Positions 34,936 to 44,756 of a DNA stretch of 64,000 nucleotides are shown here, in pieces (position 1 is the stretch's first letter; the number at the start of each line of letters is the position of its first letter). The notes under the pieces were generated by a model that saw nothing but the letters and a program-made list of their open reading frames with translations, had not been told where the DNA came from and ran no database searches. The translations under genes and the position numbers were made by a program. Source of the stretch: Perognathus longimembris pacificus (Eukaryota; Chordata; Mammalia; Rodentia; Heteromyidae). The stretch spans positions 100,363,594 through 100,427,593 of the forward strand of contig NC_063162.1 in NCBI RefSeq assembly GCF_023159225.1. The letters run 5' to 3'.

Positions 34936-35441
34936 TATTTGCCTTGACTTATGAAGTGCTTATTAGCATATCTAAATACAGGAATGCAGAGGGCCCGGCA
35001 GAATGACAGCCTCCAAACTCTGTACGATCCTTCTTCTCCATCAAGAGATAAGCAATTCACCACTTATTTAGGAAAGTGGATAACAGATTTAAGAATTTTT
35101 AACCAAAAAAAAAAATCAGAACAAGAGACATTTCATAAAAGGGCAACTAACCATTCTATCTTGTTCCATGGACAATCTTCTTTTAAAATGATTTATATAG
35201 TATCTGTGATATACTGCTGATAGTCAATAAATGTGACTGACTATAGGTTCCCTGGTGCTGGTGTGATGAAACTTCCTGGGGATTGAATATAGATTAGAGC
35301 AGTGGGTCAAAGTTCAAGTGCTAATATAAAACCACCCATATACTCTTCCTTGAGCAATAACTGACATTGTAGTTACCAAGTATCTCATTTCCTGAGCAGC
35401 CTATTATATTTCTTAAGCTTAAGAAGCAGCACTTGTAGATG

Positions 35442-35930
35442 AGCAGTATGATCATGGGTCACTTAACAAAAGGACATGTTCTGGGAAGTGCATTGTTAGG
35501 CTATTTTGTCATTGTGGAACATCATAGAGTGAACTTACACAAACCTAACTGGTGTAGGTCCATCACGACATGATAGAAGCAAGTGATACAATTAAACATG
35601 AGATGTGTCATCTTGCAGCACAAGTAGCATGCCTTACTATCTCATAGAAAACTTTCTTAAATGTGAGATATGAACAGGGTAGTATTGTAAATTAATAAAC
35701 CAGTAACTTAGTTCTTCATTATCAAGTCTTATAGGCTGTTTGTAATTGTATTACTATGCCTTTATGACTAACAGGGCAGTCGTTTGCTTCCACCAGCATT
35801 ACCACAACATGAGAGTAGCCCATTGCACAGCATTATTATGGGTACCATATCACTAGGCCACAGGAAGTTTTAAACTCTTTTATAATCTCATGGGACCATC
35901 ACCATACATGTCAACCCCCAACCACTCATT
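35442..35930 (+). mobile_element. Ancient mammalian DNA-transposon-like repeat
   Basis: GGTCACTTAACAAAAGGACA, AACATCATAGAGTGAACTTA, CACAAACCTAACTGGTGTAG and the distal ATAATCTCATGGGACCATCA follow, in order, a repeat also common in other placental mammals. The exact family name is not claimed. Confidence 0.6.
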
Positions 35931-36069
35931 CTTAAGTAGCTCATGAATGTGTATATCCTAGGAAATACTTTAACAATTGGTGTAGAAACAGCATTCCTGC
36001 TCTGCACCTATGGTTAAAGGACCCTACTGTGTTTCTTCTTCTTCTGAACTGGATGAGAAATCCAAAGGC

Positions 36070-36216
36070 AAGTGAACGTATCTCACCTGATAATCTTATT
36101 AAAATTCTGAAGAAACCAGTAGGTTTGTGGGACCTGAGATTCTGCATCTCCACTAAACTTTCAGATAATAATAATGCTGCTCAAACCCAGGCCACACTCA
36201 GTGCAGCCAGGTTCTA
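36070..36216 (+). mobile_element. MER5A-like (hAT-Charlie) fragment
   Basis: TCACCTGATAATCTTATTAA, GGGACCTGAGATTCTGCATC and a GTGCAGCCAGGTTCTA end resemble the non-autonomous MER5A element. Confidence 0.55.
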
Positions 36217-36564
36217 GACTTCGTTTTAGGTACTGGAGACCTCAAATTCCTTGTGCAAAAATCCAGAACACACATGCAGGATTTATGGAGGCCTCTGAGT
36301 ACTGACTTCTGCAAGTGTGCACAGTAAGAGTTGGAGGGGCATCTGGGAGGTAGCTAGGGGTAGGGGAGTAGTGACACATCGGGAAGATGAGGTGATGTCA
36401 AGAGCAAAGATTGGAGCGCTCAGACTTCAGCTTCAAACTTCAAAGAAGCATAAGATACAAAACTGAGGTGGGAGGAAAGTGAGGAGAGGGAGTCTCCACT
36501 TGTAAATTTGCTTCAAATTATGAGAAGTGCTTCTTGTCTCACTTTTCACCTGAACCAATTTGGC

Positions 36565-36735
36565 CCACAATTCTGCTGCTGTAGCTGAGATGACAGGTTT
36601 GTGCCTCCACACCCAGATACATTGACTGGGATAGGGTTTCTCAAACTTTTGCCCAGGCTGTCTTAGAACATCAAACTGCCTTATTATCTCTACCTGCTAA
36701 GTAACTAGAACAACAGGTGTTAGTCACTGGCCTGA
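36565..36735 (-). mobile_element. Old B1-like SINE fragment
   Basis: GGGATAGGGTTTCTCAAAC, CCCAGGCTGTCTTAGAAC and AACAGGTGTTAGTCACTGG follow antisense B1 order in diverged form. Confidence 0.6.
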
Positions 36736-37011
36736 ATGAATCTTTTGAACTACCTTTTGGCAATACTGCCTTGCTCTGATTTGGGCTATGTTTTCTTCTT
36801 CTTTTTAAAATTCTGTGAATTTAGTGGTACTCTTATCCTTTGCTCTTTTGACAGGAATTCTGAGTCATGATCAAAACTAAGGACAGTAGTCAATTGTTGG
36901 AGACTTGTTCAGCCTTTGGCCACAGTGCCACAAAGGGTCTGAATTTCCTAAACATAGTATGCTTGCCGTGAGGAAGTGCTAGTATTGGCAGCCTTGTGAG
37001 AATCTCATGGA

Positions 37012-37160
37012 GAGGCAATAGCACAGTCTGATGGAAAGAGTACAAGGTGAAGAGTCAGGAGAATGGCTTGACTCCATCTGCTATGAAATCTTGAGCAAGT
37101 CAAGCTTTCTGAATGTTAATTTTCCTTCCTGACACAATACTGTTCTTTCATCTCTGGATT
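37012..37160 (+). mobile_element. MIR element
   Basis: AATAGCACAGTCTGATGGAA, GGCTTGACTCCATCTGC and TTGAGCAAGTCAAGCTTTC are MIR-like in order. Confidence 0.65.
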
Positions 37161-37519
37161 AATACTCGGATAAAATGACATTAAATCATAATGCCCTGAA
37201 AAAGTAAAAAGTGGTGGCAAATATTTGTATTTTTTTTTCATTCATTCAACAAATGTGTGCTTGGTGGGGTTGGGGCTTATTCTCATTCGCTGACTAGAAG
37301 ATACCTAGGGAAGTCACAAGCTGAGGAGTCAGGCACAGAGGAGAGAGGCGCATGCCCAGAAACACTTCCTTATACCAACCCTATGGGTAGTATAATGTCT
37401 CAGTGACTACAAAATGCTGTCAGAACATAACTGGCCATGGCTACCTCACCTCAAGAAGGTATTAAAGTCCGATTTTTGGTTTTCTGTGTATGTCTGCGGG
37501 GGAGGGGGGTTGGGGGGCA

Positions 37520-37741
37520 GTCATGGGGTTTGAATTCTGGGCCTGGGCACTGTCCCTGAGCTCTTCAGCTTGAGGGTTGTGCTTTACCACTTGAGCCACA
37601 GCACCACTTCCAGTTTTCTGGTGGTTAATTGGAGATAAGAATCCCAGGACTTTCCTGTCTGGGTTGGCTTTGAACCATGATTTTCAGATCTAAGCCTCCT
37701 GAGTAGCTAGGATTACAGGCATGAGCCACCAGCACCTGGCT
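37520..37741 (-). mobile_element. B1-like/Geo composite SINE, full length
   Basis: The Geo half (TCTGGGCCTGGGCACTGTCC), linker (GTTAATTGGAGATAAGAATC) and B1-like half (GCCTCCTGAGTAGCTAGG) are well preserved. A G-rich run replaces the poly(T) on the left. Confidence 0.92.
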
Positions 37742-37829
37742 ATAAAGTGGCTTTTAATGTAGATTCTGGAAAATGGTAGACGTTTTCATGATTTTCCTTT
37801 TATGTTTGTCTCTCCCAAGTGGCAATGAA

Positions 37830-37912
37830 ACTTCATAGCCAGGGATTTTGCATAGAATAGTGCTTGGTGCACATTACCCTAGTAAATGTTTGTTGAATGA
37901 ATAAATGAAACT
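37830..37912 (+). mobile_element. MIR/L2 3' end fragment
   Basis: ATAGTGCTTGGTGCACATTA and GTAAATGTTTGTTGAATGAA form the common MIR/L2 3' terminus. Confidence 0.6.
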
Positions 37913-38324
37913 GTCAACAAAGCTAGTCATTGAGCAACCCACTGATAGAAGGCTGAGACAAGGAAGTATGGTGGACATTATTGAATCAATTATCTTGGAT
38001 CATTTGCAATTTAAGACGTAGTATCTTTAATTGGAATAGTTGTGAGAGGTCTGCAGTCAGAGAGGAAAAATGACACCATCTTTCTTCTGTGCTGGGTATA
38101 TGTATTTAAAAAAAGAAACACCTGGGTAAAAGAGAAGCTTCTTTGACTCCTCTTTTGTTTTGCAATTCAGATTAAAAACTATTTAATGTTACTAATTGAA
38201 CACTTATGATTTAATGTGGATGTCACTAATATCTCTGCACAAAGAGGGTTCCCATGAGACCACTGGGTTTTATCTTTACTTCCTGGAGAAGTGGACTTCT
38301 TGACAATCCTTGGAAGATTTTAAA

Positions 38325-38518
38325 TAAAAGAAAGGAAAGAGCAGGAGAGCAGAGGGGAAAGGAGGAGGCCTCGAAGCAGAGAAGAGAGGTGAGAGGATGG
38401 GGAGAGAGGAAAAGAGAGGACAGGGGAAAGGAGGGAGAGAGAGGAGCAGAGAAGAGAGGGGAGAGGAGGGAGAGAGAGGAACAGAGAGGAAAAGAAAGGA
38501 GAGGAGAAAAAAGTAGAA
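38325..38518. repeat. GA-rich low-complexity tract
   Basis: About 190 bp is nearly pure purine on + (GAGAGG, GGAAAG and similar units). It is imperfect and not next to a recognisable SINE. Confidence 0.9.
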
Positions 38519-39759
38519 ATGGCTTGTGAAAATTCAAGAAATTTCCTTCTTATTTTTGTCTTTGCCAAGTATTATGGATTCAGCCTGGGAATTACAAAAC
38601 CTCTCTGCTCTTCTTTCCTGAGAAACAGGTGCAAACAAAGTAAGATGGATAAAACAGTATGAAGAATTTCAAATTCTGAAAGGAAAGGAGGGGGGTCTTA
38701 TATTACTTTATACATAATTATTGAACTACATGAAATTATTTCCATTGGTTCAAGGAAGAATTCTGTAAAGGCTATTGTTTTGGTATGTTACAGATTTATG
38801 CACAGAGAGGGCCTTTTTCTGTTGGAGCTGTCTTGCTGAATGGTGATCACTCTATTTGGTTCTGTTGATTTAAATTTCTCTTGTCCTCTCTCCTTCTCCT
38901 CTTCTTTTTGTCCAAGGATCTCAGCATCATTTTGATTTTCAGCCTTGGTGAGTTTGTTCACAAGAACATTTAGCCTTTTCAGAAACTGGAAGATCACATG
39001 TACAAAGTCTTGATATATTCTTTTTCATTTGAATGATAAAAATATACATTATGAGAAAACAAAGAGCACAGAAGTATGCATATCTGTATACTTTATGATA
39101 TAAAATATATATGATAAATGTATTTAGACACAATTGTCTCAGGGTATTTAATCAATAACTTTTTACTATTCTAGGCATATTAGCCAAATATATATATTAA
39201 GAGCCACTTTCTTTTTTCTCAACTCCCTGTAGAAAAACCCTGGACTTTTTTCATATGTGTCATAGTGTATCTCTAAGACGAATGTCAACAAGGACAGCTG
39301 TTCATTTTATATCCTTGCTTTGTATTTCTATGATGGTCCATAATGTTTCTCTTTGTGCTTTCTCTTGTCTTTTCTCTGGTTTTAACCATCCATCACAAAG
39401 CCCATTTGTCACTAATGACCCATGACCCCTTTTTATTATACATTCTTAAGAAGGTCATGGATCTAAGCTCTGTGGTAGAGGAGACATTTCATTTCCCTAA
39501 TTTGCAGGTTGTGAGACCACAGGGGAATCCTAAAATTTGATTGATGATTAATCACTCAAATAAAATGAAATATGGCAGTTGAATACTTAACAATAAATCT
39601 AGAGAAAGATTGGATTAGCAGTTGGATAGGGTTTCTAAGATCTGTCATATATTTAAAAAACAGTCACTTTCATTGTCAACAAGTTTTTTCTTTCTAGACA
39701 AAGAATTGGAAAGACTGTTTAGTTGGTGGTTATTCCTTGCTGTTCACTAAAAGATTTCT

Positions 39760-39763
<4 letters not shown>
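38519..39763. other. Unique AT-rich stretch
   Basis: No repeat family or coding signal was recognised. Confidence 0.35.

Positions 39764-39832
<69 letters not shown>
39764..39832. repeat. (CT)n microsatellite
   Basis: About 34 CT units lie next to the degraded 3' end of the minus-strand SINE at 39838. Confidence 0.96.
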
Positions 39833-39837
<5 letters not shown>

Positions 39838-40030
39838 CTGTCTCTCTGGACCAGAAGTTTGAATTTAGAATCTCCCACTTGGTTGACCTACTTGCTTCGC
39901 TGGTGCTTTACCACTTTAGTCATCTTCCAGCCTGTTTCTTTTTGCTGGTTAATTAGACATGGAATCTTAAGGACTTTTCTGTGTGGGTTGACTTTCTACC
40001 ATGATCCTGCAAGGCTCAGCACCTAGCTTT
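39838..40030 (-). mobile_element. B1-like/Geo composite SINE, diverged
   Basis: GTGCTTTACCACTTTAGTC, TTTTTGCTGGTTAATTAGAC and GGACTTTTCTGTGTGGGTTG preserve the order of the family. Confidence 0.75.
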
Positions 40031-40211
40031 CTAGTACCTTTTCTTGAGATATTTATAAGCAAAAAATATGGTACAGTGCAGCTACTTTGAGCAAAATGAG
40101 CATGGTAGTCTTACATAAATTTCTTTTTCTTAAAAGCAAAAATGATGGTACTTGTAATCCTCAAAAATATTTCTCCCAACGAGTGAAATTGTACTGTCTC
40201 AAGAAACAGGG

Positions 40212-40312
40212 TTTCAAAGGCAGGGCATGGTGGTACATGCCTATAAAGTAGGAGATCATGGTTTGAGGCTGGCCTCAGCCCCCCCCCCCCAAAAAAAAAA
40301 AACAAACCCCAC
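40212..40312 (+). mobile_element. B1-like SINE fragment
   Basis: GGCAGGGCATGGTGGTACAT and GGTTTGAGGCTGGCCTCAG are B1 landmarks. A run of C and then A replaces the usual tail. Confidence 0.75.
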
Positions 40313-40542
40313 CTTAATAATAAGTTAAAGCCAGTCATCTGACTGGCACAGAAGTTCTACAGCTATACCTTGAGGTGATGGGAGAAGGTGACCAGTTGCC
40401 CTGTGGCCCAGGCTGTCCTACCCCTGTCCCCACTACTGCCCTCTTCACTTGTCTCCCTGTAGCTCAGCTTGTGGGACCTCTCCTTCAACTACCAGGCCAC
40501 TGCAGATGTGATAGACTGCCTTTTTTTTTGTTTTGTTTTATT

Positions 40543-40630
40543 TACTATTACTACTACTACTGCTACTACTAGTACTAGTACTAGTACTACTACTACTACT
40601 AGTAGTAGTAGTACTACTACTACTGTTATT
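40543..40630. repeat. (TAC)n/(TAG)n trinucleotide repeat with palindrome
   Basis: TAC units switch to TAG units and back. The switch at 40600/40601 makes a perfect 26-bp palindrome (40588-40613). Confidence 0.93.
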
Positions 40631-40633
40631 ATT

Positions 40634-40756
40634 TGCCAGTCCTGGGGCTTGGACTCAGTGCCTGAGCACTGTCCCTGGCTCCCTTTTGCTCAAGGCTAGC
40701 ACTCTACCTCTTTAGCCACAGCACTGCTTCCTGCTTTTTCTGTTTATATAGTGCAA
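40634..40756 (-). mobile_element. Geo right monomer SINE
   Basis: The sequence from GCCAGTCCTGGGGCTTGG to TTAGCCACAGCACTGCTTC is the antisense right monomer, with a short start of the left monomer before homology stops. Confidence 0.82.
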
Positions 40757-41415
40757 AGGGTTCACCTCAAATTCTAATGTACAACCTGTCTCTACTGTCT
40801 GAAGACTCTCTGTCCTTGGCCCACCTGGTTTTCCTGTCCTTCCTGACCCAAGTCCCTGCTGGTCCCTCCACCAAAAACTGGAATTGGCAGCCAGGAGGGA
40901 AGGTCACCACGAGCCACCTGGGGCTGATGGAATCTCAAGGACGGGTCCTGGAATGTGTCTGTTCCCTTACCCTTTTAGCTGACTTAGGTTTGTATATTCC
41001 ATCCAGTCTCAGATGATGCTCCAGTCCCTACCACCAGGATGGCATTTTGGTTCCTCCTTATCTGGGAAAGGACCTTGCAGGAACACCCCCTCCACTCCCC
41101 GCAAAAAGAGAAAAGCAAAATAAAAAAATGAGGAAACACATTTTGATACTGGCCGTTTTCTTCTTCTGCCCCTCATTTCTAGCGCCCAATCTCAAAAGCT
41201 GGCACTCAGGCTGGAGCTGTTCCTGGCCACCATTCAGGCTTTATGGAGTCTTGTCAGGGAAAGCAGAAGGTTGGGGAAAAGGTTCCATTGCCTTCCCGGG
41301 CTCCGCTACCCCCCCACCCCCCCGCCACCTTTATAAAAATTCTCTGGATCATCTTTACATAGAAAACAAACGTGTTTACTTTGTAAAATACAATAGGCTA
41401 AAGACAAAAAGAAGG
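40757..41415. other. GC-moderate unique stretch
   Basis: This is richer in GC than its surroundings, with an open + frame at 41047-41457 that runs into the ID-like SINE. No protein family was recognised. Confidence 0.35.
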
Positions 41416-41513
41416 GCTGGAGCCATGGCTTATGTAGTTGATCACTTGCCTAGCTAGTGCAAGACCCTTGAGTTCAATCCCTAGTACCAACACACACACA
41501 CATACACACACAC
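41416..41513 (+). mobile_element. ID-like monomer SINE with CA tail
   Basis: GGGCTGGAGCCATGGCTTAT and GAGTTCAATCCCTAGTACC resemble the A- and B-box regions of rodent ID elements. No Geo half follows, and the tail is a short CA repeat. Confidence 0.75.
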
Positions 41514-42039
41514 CAGCAACTTCACTTCAAAATCAAATCAAATGTTAAGCTAAAAAATACACAATTATATTTATTAAATATTTATTCAGCCCCTAGAGAC
41601 ACTTGCTTTCTAGGACTTCATCTAGTCTTCTCAGAAGAAGGGACTTGCATGCCAGAAACAATTATGTGCCTGTGTTGCTCACTAATTAAGTGCTAGGTCA
41701 CTGAGGAGACTACACATATCGTGGGACTTCCGGGATGTGTTCCTTGGAGGTGAAAATTGTTGGAAAAAGCCTCCAGAGAGATAAGAAAATGAAGGTGGTT
41801 CTTGAGGTACCCTAAGATTTGGAGTGGAAATTCCAGGGAGAAAATGGATATTGGTATAATACAAATACTTGCTTGAATAGTGGAGAACTTTTGTGGTAGG
41901 AACATAGAGCAGCAGATTGGATGACTGACATGGACCAAATTATCATAAACTTCTTTAATCAAAGTTGATAGGTTACTGAGTAGTATTAGATTCTATTAAA
42001 TAACAGATAATGAAAGCACTTGTGTAGATTTGTAGATTG

Positions 42040-42345
42040 TCAAAGCAATATATACATATATATAGCTTATGTATTATAGGACATATAGCATATATGAGTA
42101 TATATCACATATATAACATATAATATATAATATATGACATATTATATATTATATTATATATAATATGTCATATATTATATATTATATTATATAACATATA
42201 TAATATATAGTATATATTATATAATCTATAATATAGTATATATAATATATAATATAATATAATTAATATAATATAATATATAAGCCATATATTTGTATAT
42301 CTAGTTATACATGTGTATGTGTGTATATATATATCTCCTATATCT
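42040..42345. repeat. AT-rich repeat with long palindrome
   Basis: TA and TAA units fill the interval. The core 42118-42187 is a near-perfect 70-bp inverted repeat (arms of 35 nt, one mismatched pair near the centre at 42150/42155). Confidence 0.95.
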
Positions 42346-42462
42346 GTGACCTGCATATAATTAGAACCTTTCATAGTGTTTTGCCTATTGTTACCCTTCT
42401 CCAAATATTTATGGGTTTTGAAGTAAAATCTGGGTTTACAGATACTTAAAAAACAACAACTA

Positions 42463-43732
42463 AGTCCTTCCATTTCCTTACAAATGGGGCAATGTCATTC
42501 TTTCTGATAGAGGCATAAAATTCCATTGTGTCGGGAGCTGAGCGAGCAGCTAAGCTCATCCTGACCTCTGGCCGTGCTGATGTCGCCAGAATGTCGGGAG
42601 CCAAACTTGCAGCTAGATTCATTCTTACTTCTGGCTGTGCTGTTATCACTAGGATGTACCAGATGCAAGGACCTTTGCTCACGGCCACTACCTGGAATTG
42701 CTTTGCCATTGTCTGCACCTTGCTATGTCCGCCGGAGTAGATTCCTATTGTTAATCTACCTTTTCCTGTGTTTACCATAATCAAATGTTTGCCAACTTCA
42801 AAGCCCCTGTGTGTTCTTAAATTTTAACAACTCAATGCTATTCTCTGGTTCCAAAACTGCATATAAGCTGGAAGTTAAGAATAAACTGTTGCTGCAGTCT
42901 TGAGGTTCAACCTCACGGCTGCAGACCTCCCGTACCCCATCTTTGTCTCTTGTCTTTTTTCTCTTGCCTTATTTTTCCTTTTCCGTATCCCTGCCGCCCC
43001 TCAGTCAGGATTTCTGTTCCCCTGCCGGCTGGCCCGGCAGGCCATTGTGTATATGTACCACATTTTCCTGATCCATTCTTCTAATGAGGGGCATCTGGGT
43101 TGCTTCCAGATTCTAGTTATGACAAATTGTGCTGCGATGAACATTGTTGTGCTGGTGGCTTTAGTGAAGTAAGCCAGACCCAAAGAAACATGGACTCTAT
43201 GGTCTTCCTTATAGGGAATAATTAGCATGGGTTTAGGCAAGTCACAGCAGAGGATCACAGGAGCCCAATAGCTATACCCTTACAAACACATAAGATAATG
43301 CTAAGTGAAATGAACTCCGTTATGGAAACGATTGTTATATCACAGTTGTAACTACTTTCAATGTGCCATATGTAACTGTAGCCTCTATTATTGATGATCT
43401 TCTTGTATCACCTTCCGGTGGTTGTACCTATGCTTTCTCTGTATCTTATCTGAGTATATTGGAAACCTACTGGTATTAGAACTAGGAAATTGGAAGCGAA
43501 TACCAAAATCGAGAGACACAGGGTAAAAAAAGACAAACAACTACAAAAGCAATACTTGCAAAACTGTTTGGTGTAAATGAACTGAACAACTCATAGGGGA
43601 GGAAGGAAAAGGGGGAAGGGGGAGGGGGGAATGAGGGACGAGGTAACAAACAGTACAAGAAATGTATCTAGTGCCTAATGTATGAAACTGTAACCTCTCT
43701 GTAATTCAGCTTGATAATAAAAAATATATATA
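42463..43732 (+). mobile_element. 5'-inverted L1 3' end (twin-priming structure), interrupted by LTR
   Basis: The left part (42463-42528 and 43042-43165) carries the ORF2 C-terminus in minus orientation (TMFIAAQF, EWIRKMWYIYTM, MEFYASIRKNDIAPF can be read in pieces). From about 43168 the sequence switches to the L1 3' UTR in plus orientation and ends in an A-rich tail near 43732. About 15 bp that should lie between the two parts is missing at the switch. An 8-bp direct repeat, AACAACTA, flanks the whole (42455-42462 and 43733-43740). This is the classic outcome of twin priming. A 513-bp LTR later landed inside the inverted part. Confidence 0.85.
42529..43041 (+). mobile_element. Solo LTR, class II (IAP-like) endogenous retrovirus
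   Basis: This insertion splits an L1 fragment whose two sides rejoin cleanly. It is flanked by a 6-bp duplication, CCATTG (42523-42528 and 43042-43047). It begins TGTCGGG and has CCCGGCA near its right end, which are near-inverted termini, although two extra G bases separate that CA from the duplication. A TATA-like CATATAAG near 42860 is followed by AATAAA at about 42882, as expected of U3 and R, and a pyrimidine-rich U5-like part follows. No internal gag, pol or env sequence is present, so it is a recombined solo LTR. Class II is inferred from the TGTCGGGAGC start and the 6-bp duplication. Confidence 0.85.
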
Positions 43733-44112
43733 AACAACTAATAAACAAGTATTTATTTGAGTTATAATGATAATTACATGCTTTGTTTACTTAATGAAAT
43801 GGGCTTGTATATCCATTGTTCAGAAAAAATGACTGGTGATGTTAATCTGCTGATGGAAAAAAGTCATCAGGGCTTGCTGTGATCAATGTAGCTGGTTCTT
43901 CTCCTACACCATGGCTCTTCTCATTTTATAAGTGTGTGGGCTTCAACCCCATCCTAAATGAGGCTTCTATTCAAAGAAAAAAAAAAAACAGATCAGACTT
44001 CATATGGTCTGAGTAAAATGGCCTTTCCTCATGTGGGCACCATACAGTGGATTGTTTTATGAACTATAAAGGCATTTGGCTAAGCAATTCTTTTAATTAA
44101 GATAATGAAAGA

Positions 44113-44333
44113 GGGCTGGGGATATAGCCTAGTGGCAAGAGTGCCTGCCTCAGATACACGAGGCCCTAGGTTCGATTCCCCAGCACCACATATACAGAAA
44201 ATGGCCAGAAGCGGCGCTGTGGCTCAAGTGGCAGAGTGCTAGCCTTGAGCGGGAAGAAGCCAGGGACGGTGCTCGGGCCCTGAGTCCAAGGCCCAGGACT
44301 GGCCAAAAAAAAAAAAACTTAAAAAAAAAAAAA
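44113..44333 (+). mobile_element. IDL-Geo SINE, young subtype, with target duplication
   Basis: A full dimer has a nearly pure A-tail and the AGCGGGAAGAAGCC variant. AAGATAATGAAAGA flanks it at 44099-44112 and 44334-44347. Confidence 0.95.
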
Positions 44334-44364
44334 AAGATAATGAAAGAAAGGTAGTAGACACTCA

Positions 44365-44368
44365 CTCT

Positions 44369-44399
<31 letters not shown>

Positions 44400-44594
44400 T
44401 GCCAGTCCTGGGCTTTGGACTCAGGGCCTGAGCACTGTCCCTGGCTTCTTTTTGCTCAAGGCTAGCGCTCTGTTACTTGAGCCACAGTGCCACTTCTGGC
44501 TGTTTTCTATATATGTGGTCGCTGGGGAATCGAACCCAGGGCTTCCTGTATACAAGGCAAGCACTCTTGTCACTAGGCCATATCCCTAGCCCCT
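44365..44594 (-). mobile_element. IDL-Geo SINE, TTTTTGCTC subtype
   Basis: A full dimer has a long (about 30 bp) poly(T) on the left. It lies only 18 bp from the oppositely oriented copy at 44113, forming an inverted SINE pair. Confidence 0.93.
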
Positions 44595-44604
44595 CAAGTC
44601 TTTT

Positions 44605-44756
44605 TTGTGTTTGTTCTTCTTTTTTTTAAATTAAACTTTTTTCTTTATTGTCAAAGTGTGGTACAGAGGGGTTACAGATTCATATGTAAGGCAGTTAATA
44701 CATTTCTTGTTCAACTTGTTACCTCCTCCCTCATTTCCCCCCTTCCCCTTCCTGTT
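44605..44756 (-). mobile_element. Short L1 3' end fragment
   Basis: Only the last 130 bp or so of the L1 3' UTR is present (minus strand), with the tail at the left. CAAGTCTT occurs on both sides and may be the target duplication. The fragment directly follows a SINE ending at 44594. Confidence 0.8.

Noticed and set aside
38325..38518. GA-rich tract as a CRISPR-like array
   Set aside because: There is no regular repeat-spacer pattern, only purine-rich low-complexity DNA in a mammalian context.
40375..41045. Processed pseudogene in the GC-moderate stretch around the TAC repeat
   Set aside because: No recognisable protein in any frame, no A-tail and no flanking duplication.
43001..43258. 85-codon minus-strand frame
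   Set aside because: It combines LTR sequence, an inverted ORF2 end and an antisense 3' UTR across an inversion junction. It is not a gene.
44365..44594. tRNA-like A and B box motifs suggesting tRNA genes in many places
   Set aside because: All occur within ID-like left monomers of SINEs. No isolated sequence folding into a complete tRNA was seen.
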